Shown in pieces: positions 1 to 8,355 of a stretch of 37,725 nt of DNA. How positions within the stretch are numbered: position 1 is the first letter of the stretch; the number at the start of each line of letters is the position of its first letter. The stretch is from Pseudomonas grimontii. Its GTDB lineage: Bacteria; Pseudomonadota; Gammaproteobacteria; Pseudomonadales; Pseudomonadaceae. Below the pieces are notes generated by a model that searched no databases, was not told the DNA's origin, and saw nothing but the letters and a program-made list of their open reading frames with translations. The translations under genes and the position numbers were made by a program. The DNA lies in assembly GCF_007858185.1 (NCBI RefSeq), contig NZ_VFES01000038.1:1-37725 (forward strand), written 5' to 3'.

Positions 1-305
1 GATGAGATCGGAAGGCATTAAAGCGAAGGGGGAAGTCGGTCGGGCCATGCGCATAACCAATCCATGACATTGGACGCACAGTATATCGTTACCATTAGAT
101 AAATGAATTAACCGCTCAGTCCACTAGCATATGTGTAAGTCCGTACAAACCCCCATGCAATATCCGCCTATTCCCCCCTGCGCTCGTAAAAACCAAGTGA
201 CGAATGTTAAAATTTGTCACGTTTTAGCGTAATCAATTCGATTAGTATCTAAACGCTGGCAGCGATTGAACTGACGGCCTTGCATGCCGGAAAAGGGAGT
301 AGGTT
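1..305. other. intergenic leader, no gene seen
   Basis: No open frame here looks coding on either strand. The last 80 bases before the first gene are A+T rich and would be the natural place for its promoter, but I cannot point to a convincing -35/-10 pair. An AAGGGAG-like stretch just before the ATG at 306 could serve as its ribosome binding site. Confidence 0.5.
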
Positions 306-1034
306 ATGCATTTTTCTAACGTCCTCGCTATTGCACGGACTCAATCGAAATCGGAGGACTTTCGGGAGCTTTTAGTTCGTACTGTAGCGAATAATTTAAA
401 AGTCGATACACGTTGCTACGGGCAACTAATTGATACCCAGGAAATCCACGTACATTACCGTGCCATCATCATAGAAATTGATACACCCTCCGCCAGCAAT
501 TTAAGCCTGGACATAATAAGAAAGGCGCGGTCCGAAAACCCCGACTGCACGATATTCGTCGTCGTCACCTTCGCGTCCACCCTGAGCAAAACAAAATACT
601 ACCTGGCCGGCGCCGATTACTGCATCAAGGTGATCGAAACTGCCCCTGAAAAAAAGTTGAATCTGTTTGATGCCTTTCTCAGCGAAAACGCTCGATTCAA
701 CCAGTGCGACCTGGTGCTCGATCAGGATCGCATGTGCCTGTACGGCGACGGAAAAAAGTTGGAAATATCCTTCGTCGAAATGAAAGTACTGGAAGCGCTT
801 ATTCAGAACCGACTGCTCAGTCATAATGAAATCGCCAGTGTCATGGGACTTAACACCAAGTACTACGACTCCCGCGCACTGGAAAAATCCATCAGCCGTT
901 TGCGCAGTAAAATCAAGGCGCACTACGGTGAAAACATCATCCAAAACATTCGCGGTTATGGTTACAAGCTCAGCCGGGGCCTTATTTGCGCCAGCCATTT
1001 CCACCCCATCAAGGAGGGGTCGAGCCGTGAATAG
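306..1034 (+). CDS. winged-helix response-regulator-like transcription factor
   Basis: A 242-residue DNA-binding protein. Residues about 1-125 resemble a receiver domain in outline: a beta strand ending in EID with Asp59, then a strand ending in VTFAS, and GADYCIKV with a late Lys. The paired acidic residues expected near the N-terminus of a true receiver are missing, so phosphorylation is doubtful. Residues about 135-225 form an OmpR/PhoB-type winged helix, with the recognition region around ALEKSISRLRSKI and the wing motif NIRGYGYKL. The start follows a GGGAG-like site. It overlaps the next gene by 8 bases, so the two are probably translationally coupled. It is the first gene of a plus-strand run that leads to the priming glycosyltransferase, so a role in exopolysaccharide control is likely. 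That role is inference. Confidence 0.8.
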   Translation: MHFSNVLAIARTQSKSEDFRELLVRTVANNLKVDTRCYGQLIDTQEIHVHYRAIIIEIDTPSASNLSLDIIRKARSENPDCTIFVVVTFASTLSKTKYYLAGADYCIKVIETAPEKKLNLFDAFLSENARFNQCDLVLDQDRMCLYGDGKKLEISFVEMKVLEALIQNRLLSHNEIASVMGLNTKYYDSRALEKSISRLRSKIKAHYGENIIQNIRGYGYKLSRGLICASHFHPIKEGSSRE

Positions 1035-1731
1035 TGAAAAACCGCACCCTGTACATACCCCGGACTTCAAGATCATCAGGCAAGCCATCGTTGATCGCAG
1101 TCATGCATGGTGGGGAAGTGAAATCAGCGTAGCGGGTGACGTAGACCTCGAACAACTTGAAAGTGCCTGCACTGAGGCCTTGCGCCATATCCAACCCTCG
1201 CGCAAAGCGCTTAAGGCGGTCAGCCCGGCGACCAGTCATACGCTTCTGCGCATGGGGCAATCAGCCCTGATGAACGATGACATCCTCAAGGCGATCATTC
1301 AGGCCGCGCGGGCACTGGAATACCACAAACAACCCTTCACCCTCAGTCTCGACAACCCGCTGGACGCCCTGCCCGGTCCGGTAGAACGCCGGGCGATGGT
1401 ACGCCAGCTATATAAGTTGAAAGACCAGAGCGGTATCACGCTGGCCTACAACAACTACAGACTCGATACAAAGCCGGTGGACCTGCTGATCGACCTCGAG
1501 CTCTATGACTATATAAAAATGCCCTTTCCGGATTCTGCCCTGCGGCTCAGCCTGAATACCCGCTCGGACCTGTTCGACCGGCTCTATGACCGCATGCTGG
1601 AGTTGATCAGTGCGAGCAGAGTGTGTTTTATCGCCGACCAGGTCGAATTTGCCGACAGCGCCATGCTGGCTAAAAACCTGCCGTTCGAATACTTTCAGGG
1701 CGGCTATTACTCCCCCGCTGACTGCCTCTAA
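1027..1731 (+). CDS. degenerate EAL-domain protein, probably non-catalytic
   Basis: The chosen start is GTG 1027, because AAGGAGGGG ends 7-9 bases upstream; the longer frame from 826 lies inside the preceding gene. The 234-residue product is the size of a lone EAL domain. Its C-terminus (FIADQVEFADSAML... then FEYFQGGYYSPAD) matches the end of EAL domains, where family members read viAegVEt and then QGyyfs. The catalytic parts have gone. The Asp-Asp-Phe-Gly loop is replaced by LAYNNYR, and no Glu-Ala-Leu signature is recognisable. This resembles non-enzymatic EAL proteins such as YdiV, which act by binding a protein partner. It is sandwiched between two winged-helix genes, so it may regulate one of them. 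c-di-GMP binding cannot be excluded. Confidence 0.72.
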   Translation: MNSEKPHPVHTPDFKIIRQAIVDRSHAWWGSEISVAGDVDLEQLESACTEALRHIQPSRKALKAVSPATSHTLLRMGQSALMNDDILKAIIQAARALEYHKQPFTLSLDNPLDALPGPVERRAMVRQLYKLKDQSGITLAYNNYRLDTKPVDLLIDLELYDYIKMPFPDSALRLSLNTRSDLFDRLYDRMLELISASRVCFIADQVEFADSAMLAKNLPFEYFQGGYYSPADCL

Positions 1732-1762
1732 CAATCGCATCTTCCTGATATGGGTGGACCCT

Positions 1763-2410
1763 ATGAGTTCCTTCAAGAAACACGCCTTCGCTCCAACACC
1801 TGCTTCTATCGCGCTGCAGGACTTCAGGCCCAACGCAGAGTTCTTCCATTACGATGTAAACGCGCCGGCGACAACGGACCCCGCCGATAAAGACCTGGCG
1901 TTTTCTCACCTACAAATCACCCCGCGTTTTAATACCTACATTATTACCCACACCCTCAGCTTGCCCTCGCAACCGTTTAACGCCAAGCGGCAAGAATCCA
2001 GAATGCCAACCGCCAAGGACCCTGACAGCGCGCCGAATAACCATACGCGCACTCAGGAGATCAGCGCCGAACGAACGCCACTGTATCCACAGGATTTCTG
2101 GCTGCTCACCCAACATGACCGAGCGCTGGTCAAAGGCAGCCTGCGCATCTCCTTGACCACCATTGAATCGGCGCTGATTAAAAAGATGCTGCACCATGAA
2201 GAACGTGTGGTCAGCAAAGAGGAGTTGATCCGTAATATAGGTCGTGAACCCGAGTTATACCGCGGGCTGGAAATGTGCCTGAGTCGCCTGCAGGAAAAGT
2301 TCAAGCGAGTCAACGACGGTGAACGCCTGTTTCGTGCGGTAAGAAACCGTGGTTATTGCCTGACGCAAAAAATCAAAAAGCCGCTAGAGCTTAGTCAACC
2401 ACGCCGTTAA
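1763..2410 (+). CDS. winged-helix transcriptional regulator
   Basis: The product has 215 residues from ATG 1763. A longer frame exists but overlaps the EAL gene, and GGTGG lies just before this ATG. The first ~110 residues are polar and not recognisable. Residues about 115-205 form an OmpR-type winged helix, with VSKEELIRNIG as the turn, ELYRGLEMCLSRLQEKF as the recognition helix region and VRNRGYCL as the wing. It has no receiver domain, so it may be a one-component regulator or depend on its neighbours. It lies 31 bases after the EAL-like gene and 235 bases before the priming glycosyltransferase gene. Targets are unknown; the exopolysaccharide cluster is the obvious guess. Confidence 0.75.
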   Translation: MSSFKKHAFAPTPASIALQDFRPNAEFFHYDVNAPATTDPADKDLAFSHLQITPRFNTYIITHTLSLPSQPFNAKRQESRMPTAKDPDSAPNNHTRTQEISAERTPLYPQDFWLLTQHDRALVKGSLRISLTTIESALIKKMLHHEERVVSKEELIRNIGREPELYRGLEMCLSRLQEKFKRVNDGERLFRAVRNRGYCLTQKIKKPLELSQPRR

Positions 2411-2557
2411 ACAATAAAAACACTCCAACACTTAGCACGCACCCTGCCTATTACCACACGCTTCTACCTGCCCTTTTATAACATCCATTTCGCTTATTCC
2501 CCACTGGCCTTGTTATAAGTCGTCAGCCACTGCCCCCTGCCGTTCATTACTATCAAT

Positions 2558-2579
2558 AGGCACGCGCCTGCGCGTGCCT
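2558..2579. promoter_or_regulatory. perfect 10-bp inverted repeat upstream of wcaJ
   Basis: The arms AGGCACGCGC and GCGCGTGCCT are exact complements around a two-base centre. The repeat sits about 66 bases before the wcaJ start. No run of T follows it, so it is not a classical intrinsic terminator. It could be an operator for one of the upstream winged-helix proteins or a leader hairpin. Confidence 0.5.
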
Positions 2580-2645
2580 GCCGCTTATAACAGTTAACCT
2601 TTAACGCCTGCCACCACGTGCGCGGTCATCACCGGGAGCAGAACT

Positions 2646-4037
2646 ATGCTTAATAACACTAGACTGCATCGCAACCTGACCCCCAGGGGTTTGACGTTCT
2701 GGGGACAATGGACACTCGCATCGAGTTTAGTTGTTGCAGTGTTATTTACATTGGTTATCTTAAAGACCGGCCAACTGGAGTATTACTACCGCGTCCTGGC
2801 TGCTTTTACGATATTGGCCTCTCTTCCGGCGTATACCCTGTGCGATGTGTACAGTAAGAAAGATGATTATGCCGTGGGCCTTGGACGCTTGTTCATGGGC
2901 TGGCTGTTAACCATGGGTATATTGTTTACCGTGGGCGTGGCATGTAATGCCAGTGCACTGTTCCCACTGGAAACCTTATTACTCTGGGCGGCTGTCAGTT
3001 ACCCGTTATTGGCACTATGTTATATACCGCTGCATAGCTTGTCCCGGTATTACCACCGCCAACTTCACGAGCGCCACAAGTCATTGATCGTAGGCACTGG
3101 CAAGCTTGCCGTGGACCTGGCCAGGACCCTCTCACGGCAAAAACGCTCGCCCCTGGTGGGCCTGGTCGGCAGCCGTGCCGAGGCAGCCGAGGATGCGCAG
3201 GCGCAGATCCTCGGCGAGCTGCCGCAACTGCCCCAATTGATCCGGCAGCACGGCATCCGACGGCTCTACATCACCCATTCATTGCAGGACGCCACGCACA
3301 TCGAGGCGTTGTACCTCAACCTGCTGGACATCAGCGTGGACGTGGTCTGGGTGCCCGACCTCCATAACATGCTGCTGCTCAATCATTGCGTGGCCGAAGT
3401 GGATGGGCTGCCGGCGATTTACCTCAACGAAAGCCCGCTGACCAGCCGCCCCACCGCTGCGCTGAGCAAGTCGCTGCTGGACAAGAGCCTGGCGCTGCTG
3501 GCGATCATCGTGCTGAGCCCGCTGCTGTTGCTGTTCGCCCTGCTGATCAAGCTCACCTCCCCAGGCCCGGTGATCTTCAAGCAAGACCGGCACGGCTGGA
3601 ACGGAGAGGTGATCAAGGTGTGGAAATTCCGCTCCATGCGTGTGCATGACGACCATGAGGTACGCCAGGCCAGTCGCAACGATTCGCGCATTACGCCGGT
3701 GGGCCGGTTTATCCGGCGTACTTCCATCGATGAATTGCCGCAGTTGTTCAACGTGCTGCAAGGGCACATGGCACTGGTCGGCCCGCGCCCCCATGCGATT
3801 GCGCACAACGACTACTACTCGGGGAAAATCCGCGCCTACATGGCGCGCCACCGGATCAAACCCGGCATCACCGGCCTGGCCCAGGTCAATGGCTGCCGGG
3901 GCGAGACCGAGACCCTGGAGAAGATGCAACAACGCGTCGACATCGACCTGCGCTACATCAACAACTGGTCGCTGTGGCTGGACATCAAGATCCTGTTGAA
4001 GACGCCGTTTACGCTGCTGTCCAAGGACATCTACTGA
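2646..4037 (+). CDS. wcaJ: undecaprenyl-phosphate glucose phosphotransferase (WcaJ type)
   Basis: This inner-membrane priming enzyme transfers a hexose-1-phosphate, usually glucose-1-P from UDP-glucose, onto undecaprenyl phosphate to begin each repeat unit. The 463-residue length fits the family. Four hydrophobic segments lie at about 22-40, 50-68, 83-102 and 108-130. A Rossmann-like central domain follows at about 145-250, and a fifth membrane segment at about 275-300. The C-terminal catalytic domain starts at SPGPVIFKQDRHG and has KVWKFRSM, RRTSIDELPQLFNV and LVGPRPH. The GGGAGC site before ATG 2646 supports the start. It is convergent with the large exopolysaccharide operon rather than part of it, and lies downstream of three regulators. 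The exact sugar cannot be read from sequence. Confidence 0.92.
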   Translation: MLNNTRLHRNLTPRGLTFWGQWTLASSLVVAVLFTLVILKTGQLEYYYRVLAAFTILASLPAYTLCDVYSKKDDYAVGLGRLFMGWLLTMGILFTVGVACNASALFPLETLLLWAAVSYPLLALCYIPLHSLSRYYHRQLHERHKSLIVGTGKLAVDLARTLSRQKRSPLVGLVGSRAEAAEDAQAQILGELPQLPQLIRQHGIRRLYITHSLQDATHIEALYLNLLDISVDVVWVPDLHNMLLLNHCVAEVDGLPAIYLNESPLTSRPTAALSKSLLDKSLALLAIIVLSPLLLLFALLIKLTSPGPVIFKQDRHGWNGEVIKVWKFRSMRVHDDHEVRQASRNDSRITPVGRFIRRTSIDELPQLFNVLQGHMALVGPRPHAIAHNDYYSGKIRAYMARHRIKPGITGLAQVNGCRGETETLEKMQQRVDIDLRYINNWSLWLDIKILLKTPFTLLSKDIY

Positions 4038-4043
4038 TCCCCT

Positions 4044-4418
4044 ACGTGGCAGCTGCCGAGCGCAAGCGAGGCTGCGTCTGCGGTGTGCCTGACAGACCGC
4101 TGACGCAGCCTCGCCGCGGCTCGGCAGCTGCTACAAATGCCAACCCACATCGCGACCTCACCCCCGTAGCGCAAGCGAGGCTGCGTCTGCGGTGTGCCAA
4201 ACAGACCGCAAACGCAGCCTCGCCGGGGCTCGGCAGCTGCTACGAATGCCAACCCACATCGCGACCTCACGCCCGTAGCGCAAGCGAGGCTGCGTCTGCG
4301 GTGTGCCAGACAGACCGCAAACGCAGCCTCGCCGGGGCTCGCCAGCTGCTACGAATGCCAACCCACATCACGACCTCACCCCCGTAGCAGCTGCCGAGCG
4401 CAAGCGAGGCTGCGTCTA
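4044..4418. repeat. tandem repeat, period 109/120 bp, hairpin-forming
   Basis: The core GCAAGCGAGG recurs at 4062, 4171, 4280 and 4400, giving periods of 109, 109 and 120. The first and last copies carry an extra 11-base CAGCTGCCGAG. Each full unit contains the exact arms GCGAGGCTGCGT and ACGCAGCCTCGC, so each can fold into a strong stem. Three full copies and a truncated fourth fill the gap between the wcaJ stop and the stop codon of the yjbH remnant. This resembles REP/BIME-type intergenic repeats of pseudomonads. It could act as a two-way transcription stop between convergent operons. Confidence 0.85.
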
Positions 4419-4800
4419 TTCGGTGATCTTGTCGATGTTCTTGTAGAACAGCTCACTGTCGCGCCCATCGGTCATCGAATGCAGTGAGTAGGCGCGGTTC
4501 AAGCGTGCGCCACCATCGCGGGTCAGTGGCGCCCATACCAGGTTGGCGCGACGCATCGTCGACAGGCTCATCAACTCATCGAACGGAATGGACAGGTACA
4601 GGCCTTTGTCGAAGCTGCCTTCGCCGTACTGTTCACTGGATGCGGTGGTGCGGGTGATCCACGCGCCAATCCGCACGCCATTGTTGAATTCCCGCGACAG
4701 GTCCAGGGTCGCGCCCCAGTCCCTGGCCAGGTAGCGGCCGACACTCAAGGCGCAGCAATGGCCCATCGCGCGGTACAGTACTTCAGTGGCCAAAAATGGC
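4416..4800 (-). pseudogene. decayed duplicate of the yjbH 3' end
   Basis: The minus-strand frame here ends in a ~115-residue stretch that closely repeats the C-terminus of the neighbouring YjbH. Examples are SVGRYLARDWGATLDLSREF, YGEGSFDKGLYLSIPFDE and LTRDGGARLNRAYSL, ending in KITE. Upstream it has VLYRAMGHCCALSVGR. The intact protein has VLYRPAGQHW there and only reaches the SVGRYLARDWG stretch some 45 residues later, so an internal deletion is evident. The upstream two thirds of the gene are missing. The two copies differ at many third positions, so the duplication is old, or the second copy came from a diverged relative. No start or signal peptide belongs to it. Confidence 0.85.
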
Positions 4801-4830
4801 AGTGCAACCAGATGTCCCTTAGCCAAAAAG

Positions 4831-6921
4831 TCACTCAGTGATCTTCTCGAAGTTGTTGTAGAACAGGTCGCTGTCACGTCCTTCAGTCATCGTCTGCAAT
4901 GAGTAGGCGCGGTTCAGACGCGCGCCACCATCACGGGTCAATGGTGACCAGACTATATTGGCCCGACGCATCGTCGAGGTACTCATGAACTCGTCAAACG
5001 GGATGGAAATATAGATCCCTTTATCGAAGCTGCCCTCGCCATAGTCTTCCTTCGAGGCAGTAGTCAGCGTGACCCATGCGCCAAACCTCACGCCGTTTTT
5101 GAATTCCCGCGACAGATCCAGCGTGGAGCCCCAGTCACGCGCCAGATAACGCCCGACACTGACTGCCGCCTGCAAATCACCGGGAAATTCTGTGTAGCCC
5201 GTGACGTGGCCGGTTACGGTCTGATAATCACGCAGTCCGAAGCCTTGATTGAAGTCACGCTGGCGGACAAAGTTCACGTCGGCGCCCACCGACCAATGTT
5301 GCCCCGCAGGTCGATAAAGCACTTCGCTGCCGACCCCGGCAAACATAGATTCCAGATAACCGCCATAAACCATGCCATACAGGTTCTGATCCAGCTGCAC
5401 CGCATGGTTGAGCTGGAACGTCGGCATCGTTACGTCGGAGGTGGTCAGGTAGTTACGTAGATCGGTGCGCACGCGTGGCAGCCCACTCGGCGCATCATAG
5501 GTGAACTTGTCATAGTTGTTTAACAGGTTGGCGCTGAGCATTCCACTCAACCAGATGTCTCGGGTAAAACGGTACTGCGCGTCGGCATCGGCAGTGAACT
5601 GATAGAGCATTCCGTCAGGGCCGCCAATGTTCTGTTTGTACCCCAGCCCAAAGCCATAATTGAACGGTTCCAGGGCCTGGGTATAGAGGGTAGTTTCCTG
5701 GTGGGCGAGCGCCGGATTGACTTCAGTCGAGCGGTGCAGGTTCTTCAGCGGCTGATCATTCTTCAGTACTGCGCGAAATGTTTCCCTAGGCACACTGGTC
5801 TCTTCTATCGACATGTCATAACGCTGATCGACCAGGGTGAACCAGTCGATGTCCTTATTAACACTGTTGTCGAGAATTCGGCTGGCACGCCCCACGGCCT
5901 TGGCCGGATTGAAGTAACGGGTCTGCTCGCCATACACCAGCAACTCCGAACCGCGCTGGGCAATACGCTTCACCTTATAGCCGGCATTTTGCTGCAGCCG
6001 GCTGGAAACACTCGCCCAATTCACTTGATCCGTCGGGGTGGACGGCATCTTCGTCGGTAGCGGCTCAGCGGGAGGGTCATAGGTTTTGGCCGGCGCCTTT
6101 CGGCTGACAAAGTTGGTGTGCAGGGTGATGCCGAACATCGCGACATTGCCGCGTTCCCAGGCCGCACTCAGATCGACACTGTCGGCCAATTTGTAGACAA
6201 CTCCGATGTTGATCGGAAGATCTTGCTTGATCGGGTTGTCCAAAGGCTCATTCTTGTAATCATTACCCTCGTATTCGAGTTTCAGACTCAGCGGTTGCCA
6301 TGGCGTTTGATAGGCAATCCCGCCAAACAACGATGGGTGCCCCCTGAAGTAAGCGTTGGTGTTCACCCCACCAGCCCTGGCCACGTCAGCGTCACTCTGT
6401 GGTCGATCATTGAACTTGTTGCCCAGTATTGCCAACGGATTACTGAAATCCCCCCGATTACCCAAATAGCCCCAGGCAAGGCCAAGGCTGAAATCGAGGT
6501 TGCCGTAACGCTTGTTGGTGACGAAGTATTCGCTCGAAAACAATCCTGTACCGCCTATGTCCCGTGCGCCCAATGCGATTTGCGGAGCCCAATGACTTTC
6601 TTCCCAAAGCCGTACCTTCAAGTCGATGGCCTTGTCTTTGAAGCTTTGATCACCGCTCAACGCCTCGGTGCCGTACTTGCGGTTGGTGATCGCGGTGTAA
6701 CGAAACGAGCCTTCCAGCCACTCGAAGGGCTGCATGGATAGGCTGTAGCGCGAATAGGGGTCGGCACGACTGGCAGTGGCGCTCAACTCCCCGGCCGGGG
6801 CCATGCGCGCGGTCGGTGTCTGCAACAGACCGACACCGCCAAAATCATTCTGGGTGTACCGCGGTTCACCATGAACCAGTCCACAGGGCAAGAGCAATAC
6901 AGCAGCAAAACGTAGCTTCAA
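4831..6921 (-). CDS. yjbH: YjbH/GfcD-type outer-membrane exopolysaccharide protein
   Basis: The start is TTG 6921, overlapping the yjbG stop as TTGA, with GAGGTGG seven bases upstream. The 696-residue protein begins with a signal peptide (hydrophobic 5-16, likely cleaved near VHG/EP). Next comes the family signature NDFGGVGLLQTPTARMAPAGEL. The body has alternating aromatic beta-strand patterns typical of an outer-membrane barrel, in two halves around a central soluble part (about residues 290-400). YjbH/GfcD proteins belong to exopolysaccharide and group 4 capsule secretion loci, where they are thought to be outer-membrane components. The last gene of the long minus-strand cluster, it is followed by a decayed copy of its own 3' end. 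Confidence 0.9.
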   Translation of the reverse strand: MKLRFAAVLLLPCGLVHGEPRYTQNDFGGVGLLQTPTARMAPAGELSATASRADPYSRYSLSMQPFEWLEGSFRYTAITNRKYGTEALSGDQSFKDKAIDLKVRLWEESHWAPQIALGARDIGGTGLFSSEYFVTNKRYGNLDFSLGLAWGYLGNRGDFSNPLAILGNKFNDRPQSDADVARAGGVNTNAYFRGHPSLFGGIAYQTPWQPLSLKLEYEGNDYKNEPLDNPIKQDLPINIGVVYKLADSVDLSAAWERGNVAMFGITLHTNFVSRKAPAKTYDPPAEPLPTKMPSTPTDQVNWASVSSRLQQNAGYKVKRIAQRGSELLVYGEQTRYFNPAKAVGRASRILDNSVNKDIDWFTLVDQRYDMSIEETSVPRETFRAVLKNDQPLKNLHRSTEVNPALAHQETTLYTQALEPFNYGFGLGYKQNIGGPDGMLYQFTADADAQYRFTRDIWLSGMLSANLLNNYDKFTYDAPSGLPRVRTDLRNYLTTSDVTMPTFQLNHAVQLDQNLYGMVYGGYLESMFAGVGSEVLYRPAGQHWSVGADVNFVRQRDFNQGFGLRDYQTVTGHVTGYTEFPGDLQAAVSVGRYLARDWGSTLDLSREFKNGVRFGAWVTLTTASKEDYGEGSFDKGIYISIPFDEFMSTSTMRRANIVWSPLTRDGGARLNRAYSLQTMTEGRDSDLFYNNFEKITE

Positions 6922-7685
6922 GGGGCCACCTCAGCCAGGGGTTGAGTGGCGAGAAACACGGCCAATTGTTCATTGAGCTCAGGGGTCGGAGATTGCAGGT
7001 CATCACTTCTGATCGGCACCAGGATCCTGCTGCCGGGCGCAGGCATGACGCCCTCCTCAAGGTTCCATGCCGCCACGCCCACGCGCCGCACCTGGCCGTC
7101 GGGCTGGATCAACCACAGATAATCGCTTTCGGCGTCGCTAAGAATGGCGCAGTGCTGGGCGTAGACACGGGCTTCTTGCTGGGCGTTGTAAAGCCCGTGA
7201 CAGGTCTGCTCGACCGCCCCCAAGACTTCCACGGTGGACGGTCGGTCTGGATAAATCAGACGGTCGCCATCATCGAGCAGGCCGTTGAGCGCGAACCCGA
7301 CCTCTAGAGCGATGGGGTCAAGGACCGCAACCTGGCGTCCGGTGACTGGCAATCGCTCAACTTGCTCATACAAGCGCGCACTCAATGCGGCTCGCGTGTC
7401 CCGCCCCTCTAACAAGGCAACCCGCTGCAGCAGTTTCAAATCAAACAACACCCCGGCCTTCAACCGAGTCTGCTTATCTTCCAGGGAGCGTCGCAGCCAC
7501 GCGGCACCCAACCAGTAACTTTCAGCGTTGGGTTGGGTGGCCATGATCAAGTCCCGCAGACGTGCTCCGGGTTCGATGGCGACATCGCCAGGGCTTCGAA
7601 CATCGCCACTGACGGTGACGGCGGCCTGGCTGAGGCCTGGGCCGATCAGGAGCAGGCCAAGCAATAAAAGCTTTGGAAACTTCAC
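6918..7685 (-). CDS. yjbG: YjbG/GfcC-type periplasmic exopolysaccharide protein
   Basis: A 255-residue protein from GTG 7685, which overlaps the yjbF stop as GTGA. Residues 1-22 are a signal peptide ending SQAA. The mature part begins with VTVSGDVRSPGDVAIEPGARL, which resembles the beta-grasp/SLBB-like folds found in GfcC and in Wza-type export proteins. The C-terminal region has a second such element (GSRILVPIRSDDLQSP). In the yjbEFGH and gfcABCD operons this protein is periplasmic and needed for polymer secretion, but its biochemical role is not established. It overlaps both neighbours, so it is co-translated with yjbF and yjbH. Confidence 0.87.
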   Translation of the reverse strand: MKFPKLLLLGLLLIGPGLSQAAVTVSGDVRSPGDVAIEPGARLRDLIMATQPNAESYWLGAAWLRRSLEDKQTRLKAGVLFDLKLLQRVALLEGRDTRAALSARLYEQVERLPVTGRQVAVLDPIALEVGFALNGLLDDGDRLIYPDRPSTVEVLGAVEQTCHGLYNAQQEARVYAQHCAILSDAESDYLWLIQPDGQVRRVGVAAWNLEEGVMPAPGSRILVPIRSDDLQSPTPELNEQLAVFLATQPLAEVAP

Positions 7686-8341
7686 CGAACAGCCCCCCGA
7701 TCAGGACGTAACTGCACGATTTTCAGAAAAATCTGCGGCGTCAGGTGCTGCTCGCTTTGCATGATGAAACCGTCATGGGGATCGACCCAATAGCGATTGG
7801 TGGCGCGAAAATCCAGGCTGGGAGCATCCACTTGCTCGTCAATCCGCCGCAAAGCGTAATCCTTGTCCAGAATCCTGATGCGTTCGATACCGTGCGTGCT
7901 GAATCGGCTGTTGATCGCAATGCCGACGCGGTAGTCCTCGTAGATATCGATCCAGCGCGTGCTGGTGTAACCGTCGGGCAAATGCTGGAGACCGCGTTTG
8001 AACGGTGACTCTCCATTGAAGCGCGTGCCATCAAGGGAAACACCCAACCCAACACTGCGCACCACCAGTCCATTCCGCATCATCAACACCTGCTTGCCGG
8101 AGGCCAGCCAGAACTCAAGGTCGCCACGTCGACGAGCCATGGCCATTACCCCCTCGCTGGTAACGGTTGTGACCAAAATCTGCGGATAAGGGACTGCATT
8201 GATCAGCTCGGGGGTCAACTCAATCGACTCAGGCCCGTCGGCAGACGCCTTAAACGTCTCCCAGGAAGCCTTCATCAATGGATTGCACCCGCACAGCAGT
8301 AGCGCCGTCGTCAGAACGGCACCAGTAAGCAAAGTTTTCAC
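7682..8341 (-). CDS. yjbF: YjbF/GfcB-type outer-membrane lipoprotein
   Basis: The product has 219 residues from GTG 8341, 14 bases after the wza stop. Residues 1-19 are a lipoprotein signal with the lipobox LLCGC, and Cys19 is the likely lipidated residue. The rest matches the YjbF/GfcB pattern: an N-terminal PYPQILVTTV segment, then VLMMRNGLVVRSVGLG, an ISTRW-like TSTRWIDIYEDY segment and a C-terminal RYWVDPHDGFIMQSEQH. The family accompanies exopolysaccharide or group 4 capsule export. Its exact partner is unknown, but conserved linkage with YjbG and YjbH suggests a complex. Confidence 0.88.
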   Translation of the reverse strand: MKTLLTGAVLTTALLLCGCNPLMKASWETFKASADGPESIELTPELINAVPYPQILVTTVTSEGVMAMARRRGDLEFWLASGKQVLMMRNGLVVRSVGLGVSLDGTRFNGESPFKRGLQHLPDGYTSTRWIDIYEDYRVGIAINSRFSTHGIERIRILDKDYALRRIDEQVDAPSLDFRATNRYWVDPHDGFIMQSEQHLTPQIFLKIVQLRPDRGAVR

Positions 8342-8355
8342 GGATTGATTAAGCC

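Noticed and set aside
501..1088. 195-codon minus-strand frame
   Set aside because: Antisense to the first regulator, whose winged-helix motif is clear.
3279..3932. 217-codon minus-strand frame
   Set aside because: Antisense to the catalytic domain of wcaJ and Gln/His-rich, as expected of a reverse-frame shadow.
4044..4418. CRISPR array
   Set aside because: Whole 109-bp units repeat with no unique spacers and there are no cas genes, so it is a tandem repeat.
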